Shown here: positions 1-4,759 of the stretch, in pieces
Position numbering within the stretch: position 1 is the first letter of the stretch
How the letters are laid out: every line of letters starts with the position of its first letter
DNA from: an uncultured Porphyromonadaceae bacterium
GTDB taxonomy: Bacteria; Bacteroidota; Bacteroidia; Bacteroidales; Muribaculaceae
DNA length: 5,803 nucleotides
Direction of reading: 5' to 3'
NCBI GenBank assembly: GCA_900550025.1
Contig: URQP01000125.1
Coordinates: forward strand, 1 to 5,803
The notes under the pieces: generated by a model
What the model was told of the DNA's origin: nothing
The model's database searches: none
Seen by the model: only the letters and a program-made list of their open reading frames with translations
Program-made: the position numbers and the translations under genes

Positions 1-157
1 CCGCGCGTTTTTCCGCCGCTACCGCCGGCACGCCATCGTGGTATTACTAATTCTCGCCGCAATAATCACCCCTACCGGCGACCCGTTCACACTCGCGATA
101 GTGTTCCTGCCGCTCTATCTGCTCTATGAGCTAAGTGCATTGATAGTGAAAAAATAA
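1..157 (+). CDS. tatC: TatC, Sec-independent protein translocase subunit (3' end only)
   Basis: The open frame enters from the left edge (first full codon at base 2) and ends at TAA 155-157, giving 51 visible residues. They read as the C-terminus of TatC: a basic stretch (RRYRRH, visible residues 5-10), a hydrophobic segment ending in the ITPTGDP turn (22-28), and a last membrane segment ending LPLYLLYEL with the family's conserved Glu at visible residue 43. TatC is the multi-spanning inner-membrane receptor that recognises twin-arginine signal peptides and works with TatA to export folded proteins. The final two membrane helices and the short Lys-Lys tail are seen. The start and the substrate-binding N-terminal part lie outside the window. 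Family assignment rests on recognition of the TM5-TM6 pattern. Confidence 0.85.
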   Translation, partial: RAFFRRYRRHAIVVLLILAAIITPTGDPFTLAIVFLPLYLLYELSALIVKK

Positions 158-180
158 AAGGCGGACAATCACCTCCGCTA

Positions 181-204
181 CGGCAAAAAGCATTACCTTT
201 GCCG
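181..204 (+). terminator. Hairpin after tatC, possible weak terminator
   Basis: CGGCAAA at 181-187 is the exact inverse complement of TTTGCCG at 198-204, with a 10-nt loop, followed by a T-rich stretch (209-216). A second small inverted repeat, GCGGA 161-165 and TCCGC 174-178, lies just upstream. Either could end the tatC transcript, but neither is followed by a clean T run. The right arm overlaps a possible promoter element, so the symmetry may instead be chance or regulatory. Confidence 0.35.
194..201 (+). promoter_or_regulatory. Possible -7 promoter element of lrgAB
   Basis: TACCTTTG matches the Bacteroidota primary-sigma -7 consensus TAnnTTTG and lies 35 bases before the lrgA ATG, which would give a short leader of about 30 nt. 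I see no convincing TTG-type -33 element 19-21 nt upstream, so the call rests on the -7 box alone. Confidence 0.4.
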
Positions 205-236
205 CCAGTTTATTTTAGGTTATAAAGATTTGTGTT

Positions 237-587
237 ATGGTATTCCAATGCGCTATCATTTTCGGATGCTTGGCCTTGGGCGAGCTTATTGTGTGGCTCA
301 CCGGCATAAAGTTGCCGTCAAGTATCATAGGTATGCTTCTGCTTACATTATTCCTCCAGATGAAATGGATAAAGCTGCGCTGGGTGGAAGGCATCTCCAA
401 TTTCTTGGTTAAGAACCTCGGATTCTTTTTCGTTCCGCCGGGAGTGGCACTGATGCTCTACTTAGACGTAATAAAGGCACAACTCATACCGATAGTCGTG
501 GCTTCGGTGATAAGTATGGTAGTGGTGTTCGTAGTGACAGGATGGATTCACCAATTAGTAAGGAGGCTTCAGAATGGAATACATTAA
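237..587 (+). CDS. lrgA: CidA/LrgA family membrane protein
   Basis: This 116-residue, almost wholly hydrophobic protein has about four membrane segments, the usual size for the CidA/LrgA family. Recognisable parts are an N-terminal segment with CLALGELIVW (11-20), the family-typical LPSSIIGMLLL (26-36), and FFFVPPGVALM (63-73) before the last helix. The family is described as holin-like, affecting cell lysis, murein hydrolase activity and, in some bacteria, export of small metabolites such as pyruvate; its role in Bacteroidota is not settled. The ATG at 237 is chosen because the frame has a stop at 216-218 and the ATG puts the first helix right at the N-terminus. No strong Shine-Dalgarno is seen. 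The 3' end overlaps lrgB by 14 bases, so the two are surely co-expressed. Whether it is closer to LrgA or CidA cannot be told here. Confidence 0.9.
   Translation: MVFQCAIIFGCLALGELIVWLTGIKLPSSIIGMLLLTLFLQMKWIKLRWVEGISNFLVKNLGFFFVPPGVALMLYLDVIKAQLIPIVVASVISMVVVFVVTGWIHQLVRRLQNGIH
561..566 (+). promoter_or_regulatory. Strong Shine-Dalgarno for lrgB inside lrgA
   Basis: A perfect AGGAGG sits 7 nt upstream of the lrgB ATG (574), within the last codons of lrgA. No comparable site stands before the other genes in this window. It fixes the lrgB start and supports re-initiation or independent initiation on the shared mRNA. Confidence 0.75.
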
Positions 588-1269
588 CAATCCCTACTTC
601 CTGCTTGCGCTGACATTCATTGTTTATGCCTTAGCGCAAATAATCCAAGTGCGCTCCCACAGCTCGCTGTTCAATCCTATATTGATAACCATCGCGATTA
701 TCATCATTTTTCTGCTGGCCAACGACATACCGTTCGAGACCTACCGTCAAAGCGGTGTCTACATAGATTTCTGGCTGAAACCGGCGGTAGTCGCGCTGGG
801 AGTCCCGCTCTACAAACAACTGTCGTCGATACGCAAGCAGTTGCTACCCATATTGCTGTCGGCACTCGGAGGGTGCATTTCAGGCGTAATTTCGGTAGTA
901 TTCGTGGCCGAGTTGTTCGGAGCCTCGCACGAAGTGGTTATGTCGTTGGCCGCCAAATCGGTTACAACTCCTATCGCAATGGAAGTCACAGAAACACTTG
1001 GCGGAATACCGTCGCTCACCGCTGCCGTGGTAGTAGCCGTAGGCATAATAGGCGGGATGACAGGGTTCAGCGTGATGCACATCACCCACGTCAACAGCCC
1101 GATAGCACAAGGGCTGTCGCTCGGGGCGGCCGCCCACGCCGTAGGCACATCGCGGGCGATTACCGTCAGCGACCGCTACGGCGCATTCGCCAGCCTCGGC
1201 CTCACCCTCAACGGCATCTTCACCGCGATGCTCACCCCATGGCTTCTCCGCATGCTCGGATATTTCTAA
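574..1269 (+). CDS. lrgB: LrgB family membrane protein
   Basis: A 231-residue polytopic membrane protein of the normal LrgB/CidB length. Family hallmarks are present: FWLKPAVVALGVPLYKQ (66-82), LAAKSVTTPIAMEV (125-138), a Gly-rich helix around 150-165, and the C-terminal SLGAAAHAVGTSRA (182-195). LrgB partners with LrgA in the inner membrane; the plant homologue PLGG1 is a glycolate/glycerate transporter, and bacterial pairs have been linked to lysis control or pyruvate uptake, so an organic-acid transport role is possible but only inferred. The start at 574 is supported by AGGAGG 7 nt upstream and by the membrane segment beginning at about residue 8. Its first 14 bases lie inside lrgA. No clear intrinsic terminator follows; the 68-base gap to the next gene contains only a weak AT-rich inverted repeat (1267-1272 with 1283-1288). 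Confidence 0.93.
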   Translation: MEYINNPYFLLALTFIVYALAQIIQVRSHSSLFNPILITIAIIIIFLLANDIPFETYRQSGVYIDFWLKPAVVALGVPLYKQLSSIRKQLLPILLSALGGCISGVISVVFVAELFGASHEVVMSLAAKSVTTPIAMEVTETLGGIPSLTAAVVVAVGIIGGMTGFSVMHITHVNSPIAQGLSLGAAAHAVGTSRAITVSDRYGAFASLGLTLNGIFTAMLTPWLLRMLGYF

Positions 1270-1337
1270 AACTTCCATACGCGTTTTAAACATTTTCCAA
1301 ACCATAAATGTTATCCTAATAAATAAACCCGATAGAT

Positions 1338-2171
1338 ATGAAAAAAATCATTGCAGGGCTGCTCGCGGCATTAATCCTGTTGCCCGCCTGCGGCAAGAAA
1401 AGTGAAGAAAGCAATGCCGCACAGCCGACGTTCGCAAGCATCAAGAACGAGGCTTCGTACAAATTGACCGTGCCGGATGAAATCGCACAAGGAAGGGATT
1501 ACTACTCTACCGCAAAAGTCGATTTGACCGTTCCTGCCGATTCCACAAGCGAAATATCGAAACGGCTGCTGGCCGCAGCTTTCCCGGAAGACTCCGTGTC
1601 GAAAGGATTCAACGCGGCTGTCGCAAAATTCATTTCGACACCAGTCGACTTTTTACAGACTGGAGCCGAAAAAATCAGTACCATACCCATCAAGCCTGAA
1701 AACGGCGTGCTGCTATCGAAAAACATAGTGATAGACACTCTACGGCAAACAAAGGATATCATGACATTCCATATCGTAAGCCAAGGATTCACTGGCGGAG
1801 CACACGGATACTACAGCGCGGCATACGTCAACTACAACATTGCCGACAACACCGTGGTTGATGCCGGAAAACTGTTTACCGACAACAACGGCGTAAGACA
1901 GTTGATACTCAACCAACTTGCAAAAGACAACGGCTGCAAAATCGAGGAATTGGAAAGCAACGGCGTGGTTTTCTCCGTTGCCGACGTGAAGGTTCCTGAA
2001 AATTTCTACCCCGAAGGCGACTCTTTGGTATTCTATTACAACCCTTACGAAATAAGCTCGTGGGCGCAAGGCGAAATAAAAGTGGCCGTCCCCACAGTTG
2101 CCTTGACCGCATACGTTTCCGACTATGGCAAAGAATTCCTGAAGACCACAGTCAACAGCATTAATAAATAA
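1338..2171 (+). CDS. Lipoprotein with DUF3298/RsiV-like C-terminal domain
   Basis: A 277-residue exported lipoprotein. The N-terminus is a signal peptide: MKK, a hydrophobic core (4-15), then lipobox LPAC with the lipidated Cys at residue 18. The next residues, GKKSEES, are charged, as in the surface-export signals described for Bacteroidota lipoproteins, so display on the outer leaflet is possible (inference). The middle (about 40-130) fits the DUF4163-like half often paired with DUF3298. The C-terminal half carries GGAHG (153-157), a Tyr/Asn-rich stretch, and FYYNPYEISSWAQG (232-245) leading to a V-P strand, the typical end of DUF3298/RsiV proteins. RsiV is a lysozyme-binding anti-sigma factor in Bacillus, but this protein has no cytoplasmic anti-sigma region, so that function should not be transferred. 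No clear promoter was found in the 68-base gap before it, so it may be read from lrgAB. It ends 21 bases before a strong terminator. Confidence 0.85.
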   Translation: MKKIIAGLLAALILLPACGKKSEESNAAQPTFASIKNEASYKLTVPDEIAQGRDYYSTAKVDLTVPADSTSEISKRLLAAAFPEDSVSKGFNAAVAKFISTPVDFLQTGAEKISTIPIKPENGVLLSKNIVIDTLRQTKDIMTFHIVSQGFTGGAHGYYSAAYVNYNIADNTVVDAGKLFTDNNGVRQLILNQLAKDNGCKIEELESNGVVFSVADVKVPENFYPEGDSLVFYYNPYEISSWAQGEIKVAVPTVALTAYVSDYGKEFLKTTVNSINK

Positions 2172-2192
2172 TAGCATACGACCGTTTTTTAT

Positions 2193-2238
2193 AGGATGGA
2201 AAAGTAAATGCGATTTCATTTGCTTTTCCATCCTTTTT
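2193..2238 (+). terminator. Strong intrinsic terminator of the lipoprotein gene
   Basis: An 18-bp stem pairs 2193-2210 with 2217-2234: AGGATGGAAAAG matches CTTTTCCATCCT perfectly, then one T-G wobble, then AAATG with CATTT. The loop is 6 nt (2211-2216) and a T run (2234-2238) follows. It begins 21 bases after the lipoprotein stop codon. Its T run is shared with the first bases of the 39-bp repeat. Confidence 0.93.
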
Positions 2239-2249
2239 ATGTAAATTTG
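2219..2249 (+). promoter_or_regulatory. Promoter of the ATPase gene (-33 and -7)
   Basis: TTTG at 2219-2222 and TAAATTTG at 2242-2249 are separated by 19 nt, matching the Bacteroidota consensus TTTG-N19-21-TAnnTTTG. The predicted transcript would begin near 2254-2256 and have a leader of about 20 nt. The -33 element lies in the right arm of the upstream terminator, while the -7 element lies inside the 39-bp repeat. Confidence 0.7.
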
Positions 2250-2273
2250 CAATTGCACTTCAAATTTGCATAA
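2235..2273 (+). repeat. 39-bp direct repeat, left copy
   Basis: Identical over all 39 bases to 3423-3461, offset 1188 bp; the match breaks on both sides (T versus G before, T versus A after). Inside are two copies of AAATTTGCA (2243-2251 and 2262-2270) and a central palindrome GCAATTGC (2249-2256). The outer parts pair as a 13-bp imperfect inverted repeat (2237-2249 with 2261-2273, one T-G). This copy holds the -7 box of the ATPase promoter and stops one base before its ATG. Confidence 0.97.
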
Positions 2274-2274
2274 T

Positions 2275-3432
2275 ATGAATGGGTATATAGAACGGAACAT
2301 ATCACAATCGATAAGAAAAGCATATAGTGAATACTCCGTAATAACAGTCACTGGGCCAAGACAATCAGGGAAAACGACCCTGATAAAACATCTATTCCCC
2401 GAATTACCGTATTTTTCGTTAGAAAATTACGACATCCGCTCACTTGCCGTCTCCGATCCTGTCGGATTTTTAAACAGCTCCTCAAAAGGGATGATACTCG
2501 ACGAGGCGCAAAACGCACCGCTATTGTTTTCTTACATACAAGGAATGGTTGACGACAACCCGAGATTGCGATTTATACTTTCCGGAAGTTCCAACTTCTC
2601 CATGCTGAAATCAGTAACACAGTCATTAGCCGGACGCACAGCAATATTCGAATTACTGCCTTTCTCTATGAGTGAAATAGACATCTCAGAGACATCATCA
2701 GATGAATTGATATTCAAAGGGCTATATCCATCCGTGTGGCGCGGCGGGAAAACACCCGAAATGATGTACCGCAACTATATAAGCACATATCTTGAGCGAG
2801 ATGTAAGAGACCTATTGGCCATAAAAGACTTGAACAACTTTCAAAAATTCCTGCAACTTTGCGCGACAAGAATAGGAAGCGTGTTCAATGCCTCAGAACT
2901 GTCGAACGAGTTGGGTGTATCATCAAATACTGTGAAATCATGGCTGTCAGTGTTAATGGCCTCATACATAATCGTAATGCTACAACCGTTTTACACAAAC
3001 ACCCGGAAAAGGCTGACCAAATCGCCGAAAATTTATTTCACCGACACAGGATTGGCTTGCAACATTCTCGGAATAGAATCCGCCCGCCAATTACAACGAG
3101 ACAAAATGCGCGGACATTTATTCGAGAACCTTGTCATAACAGAAGCCTTAAAGCACCGCCTCAACAACGGGAAAGGAAATAATCTGTGTTTTTATCGTGA
3201 CAGCAATGGAAATGAGGTCGACCTCGTGATTAAAAAAGACGGTTTGCTCAATCTGTTCGAAATTAAATCATCAGAGACCTACCATCCCGAATTCGAGAAA
3301 GGCATCAAAACATTTTGTGCCGAATTTCCTGACGTTATCAGTGAAAAGGCGATTGTGTACACCGGCTCATTGGAAAATACAACACGTGATATAAAATTAA
3401 TGAACTATAAAACGTTTGCCGGTTTTATGTAA
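2275..3432 (+). CDS. AAA+ ATPase with DUF4143 (PD-(D/E)XK-like) C-terminus
   Basis: A 385-residue soluble protein of the AAA_14 plus DUF4143 architecture at usual full length. The N-terminal ATPase has Walker A GPRQSGKTT (27-35), Walker B GMILDEAQ (72-79, Asp76/Glu77), a sensor-1-like strand ILSGSSNF (101-108), and an Arg in LAGRT (118-122). A YLERDVRDL motif (172-180) leads to a winged-helix region (about 190-237; helix-turn-helix near ASELSNELGVSSNTVKSWL). The C-terminal domain shows GHLFENLV (280-287), then NEVDLV (313-318) and FEIK (328-331), a D-Xn-ExK pattern typical of the PD-(D/E)XK nuclease fold. The cellular role of the family is unknown; nuclease activity is inferred from motifs only. 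ATG 2275 is preferred over an in-frame TTG at 2266, because TTG lies inside the repeat and the family begins near the YIERN motif. The gene is bracketed by 39-bp repeats; the right copy supplies the last two codons and the stop. Hand-counted lines are 35-45% GC, against 53-68% in lines of lrgB and the aminotransferase, suggesting separate origin. Confidence 0.92.
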   Translation: MNGYIERNISQSIRKAYSEYSVITVTGPRQSGKTTLIKHLFPELPYFSLENYDIRSLAVSDPVGFLNSSSKGMILDEAQNAPLLFSYIQGMVDDNPRLRFILSGSSNFSMLKSVTQSLAGRTAIFELLPFSMSEIDISETSSDELIFKGLYPSVWRGGKTPEMMYRNYISTYLERDVRDLLAIKDLNNFQKFLQLCATRIGSVFNASELSNELGVSSNTVKSWLSVLMASYIIVMLQPFYTNTRKRLTKSPKIYFTDTGLACNILGIESARQLQRDKMRGHLFENLVITEALKHRLNNGKGNNLCFYRDSNGNEVDLVIKKDGLLNLFEIKSSETYHPEFEKGIKTFCAEFPDVISEKAIVYTGSLENTTRDIKLMNYKTFAGFM

Positions 3433-3467
3433 ATTTGCAATTGCACTTCAAATTTGCATAAACCGGC
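3418..3467 (+). other. Extended hairpin around the right repeat copy
   Basis: At the right copy the internal symmetry extends outward: GCCGG (3418-3422) pairs with CCGGC (3463-3467), and after one unpaired T, 3424-3437 pairs with 3449-3462 with a single T-G, leaving an 11-nt loop. The structure covers the ATPase stop codon. No T run follows, so it is not a standard terminator, but it could protect or end the mRNA. A further small hairpin, GCATT-GGCT-AATGC (3466-3479), follows directly. Confidence 0.6.
3423..3461 (+). repeat. 39-bp direct repeat, right copy
   Basis: Perfect copy of 2235-2273. It begins on the third base of a Gly codon, encodes the final Phe-Met of the ATPase, and contains its TAA stop (3430-3432). 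The TAAATTTG box recurs at 3430-3437, but the position 19 nt upstream reads ATAA (3407-3410) rather than TTTG, so this copy probably lacks the -33 element needed for promoter activity. Confidence 0.97.
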
Positions 3468-3519
3468 ATTGGCTAATGCAGTTTATAGCTCTACAGAGCG
3501 TGATATGGCATAAAATTCG

Positions 3520-3527
3520 TAACTTTG
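3520..3527 (+). promoter_or_regulatory. Possible -7 promoter element of the aminotransferase gene
   Basis: TAACTTTG matches the Bacteroidota -7 consensus TAnnTTTG and lies 38 bases before the ATG at 3566, allowing a leader of roughly 30 nt. No good TTG-type -33 element is seen 19-21 nt upstream. It lies in the 133-base gap that also holds most of the right repeat copy. Confidence 0.5.
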
Positions 3528-3565
3528 CAAACGCATAAGCGCAAACTTTTCATAAGCAAAACACA

Positions 3566-4759
3566 ATGGAACACATTTCACAAAGAATCCAAGCTCTTTC
3601 GCCGTCGGCAACGCTGGCGATGTCGCAAAAAAGCAACGAACTCAAAGCTCAAGGTGTCGATGTAATCAATATGTCGGTGGGCGAACCCGATTTCCATACG
3701 CCTGACCACATAAAGAAAGCCGCAAAAAAAGCCATCGACGACAATTTCACGTTCTATACTCCGGTTGCCGGCTATATGTCGCTACGCAAAGCCATCGCCG
3801 CAAAGATGAAGAACGAGAACGGCTTGGATTTCGCTCCGGAGCAGATTGTGGTTTCCGGCGGAGCAAAACAATCGCTGTGCAATGTGATTCTTTCAACGAT
3901 AAACCCCGGCGACGAGGTCGTTATTCCTACACCCGCATGGGTAAGCTATGTGGAAATGGTAAAGCTCGCGGAAGGCGTAACCGTAACAGTTCCTGCCGGT
4001 GTCGACCAGAATTTCAAAATCACCCCGGAACAATTGGAAGCGGCAATCACGCCTAAGACACGGATGGTGCTGCTCTGCTCGCCGTCGAACCCCACAGGCA
4101 GCGTGTACTCGCGCGACGAGCTGAAAGCCCTTGCCGACGTGATAGCTAAATATCCGCAAATACTTATTCTCTCTGACGAGATTTACGAACATATCAACTT
4201 TACAGGCTCGTTCACCTCGATTGCCGAATTCGAAAACGTGCGCGACCGCACAATAATAGTAAACGGCGTATCGAAGGCATACGCCATGACAGGCTGGAGA
4301 ATCGGTTTCATCGCCGCTCCGCTGTGGGTGGCAAAAGCAACTACCAAACTGCAAGGACAATATACATCCAACCCTTCGTCAATCGCCCAAAAAGCTGCCG
4401 AAGCGGCTTATACCGGCCCGCAGGAATGCGTGGAAGAAATGCGCAAGGCGTTCGAACGCCGCCGCGACCTCGTAACTTCCTTGCTCAAAGAGATACCGGG
4501 ACTGAAAATCAACCATCCGGAAGGAGCGTTCTATATATTCCCTGAAGTTTCCGCCTATTTCGGCAAGAGCTACGGCAACCGCGTAATCAACGATGCCAAC
4601 GATGTCGCCATGTATCTTCTTGAAGAAGCCCACGTAGCCACAGTCAACGGCGACGCTTTCTGCGCACCGGGATATATCCGCCTGAGCTACGCCACAAGCG
4701 ACGACAACATCCGCGAGGCGTGCCGCCGCATCGCCGAAGCCCTCGCAAAACTGAAATAA
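3566..4759 (+). CDS. Pyridoxal-phosphate aminotransferase, aspartate aminotransferase type (class I)
   Basis: A 397-residue cytosolic enzyme of normal length for subgroup Ib aspartate aminotransferases, visibly similar along its length to the Thermus thermophilus enzyme. It should move the amino group between aspartate and 2-oxoglutarate (oxaloacetate and glutamate as products), using pyridoxal phosphate. Visible sites are SVGEPDF (37-43), VSGGAKQ (96-102), PAWVSY with Trp125 stacking on the cofactor, SPSNPTG (172-178) with Asn175, DEIYEH with Asp204 and Tyr207, the Schiff-base Lys237 in GVSKAYAMTGWRIGF (234-248), phosphate-binding Arg245, and the substrate-carboxylate Arg372 in YIRLSYAT. Lys101 aligns with the Thermus Lys that contacts the side-chain carboxylate, favouring acidic substrates; prephenate or other amino acids may also be used. 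The ATG at 3566 matches the family N-terminus (ISQRIQALSPSATLAM). The stop overlaps the start of the next gene by one base. The aspC/aspB symbol is left out because the subgroup has several specificities. Confidence 0.93.
   Translation: MEHISQRIQALSPSATLAMSQKSNELKAQGVDVINMSVGEPDFHTPDHIKKAAKKAIDDNFTFYTPVAGYMSLRKAIAAKMKNENGLDFAPEQIVVSGGAKQSLCNVILSTINPGDEVVIPTPAWVSYVEMVKLAEGVTVTVPAGVDQNFKITPEQLEAAITPKTRMVLLCSPSNPTGSVYSRDELKALADVIAKYPQILILSDEIYEHINFTGSFTSIAEFENVRDRTIIVNGVSKAYAMTGWRIGFIAAPLWVAKATTKLQGQYTSNPSSIAQKAAEAAYTGPQECVEEMRKAFERRRDLVTSLLKEIPGLKINHPEGAFYIFPEVSAYFGKSYGNRVINDANDVAMYLLEEAHVATVNGDAFCAPGYIRLSYATSDDNIREACRRIAEALAKLK

Noticed and set aside
873..1305. Plus- and minus-strand open frames of about 140 codons within lrgB
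   Set aside because: Arg/His-rich low-complexity translations typical of a shifted frame in a GC-rich gene; LrgB itself is intact.
1270..1337. Promoter or terminator in the lrgB-lipoprotein gap
   Set aside because: No TAnnTTTG box and only a 6-bp AT-rich inverted repeat; not strong enough to list as a feature.
2266..2274. TTG at 2266 as start of the ATPase, giving 388 residues
   Set aside because: It lies inside the 39-bp repeat and only about 10-12 nt after the predicted transcription start; ATG 2275 fits family N-termini better.
1740..2351. 203-codon open frame on the minus strand across the lipoprotein gene and terminator
   Set aside because: It is antisense to a lipoprotein with a clear signal peptide and domain, runs through the strong terminator and the repeat, and its translation shows no family pattern.
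3430..3437. Promoter in the right repeat copy driving the aminotransferase
   Set aside because: The -7 box is present but the -33 position reads ATAA; a separate -7 box at 3520-3527 lies at a better distance from the ATG.
2235..3461. Two-unit CRISPR array or insertion sequence
   Set aside because: The repeats are 1188 bp apart with a complete ATPase gene between them; no spacer-sized gap, no transposase, and no terminal inverted repeats at the outer edges.
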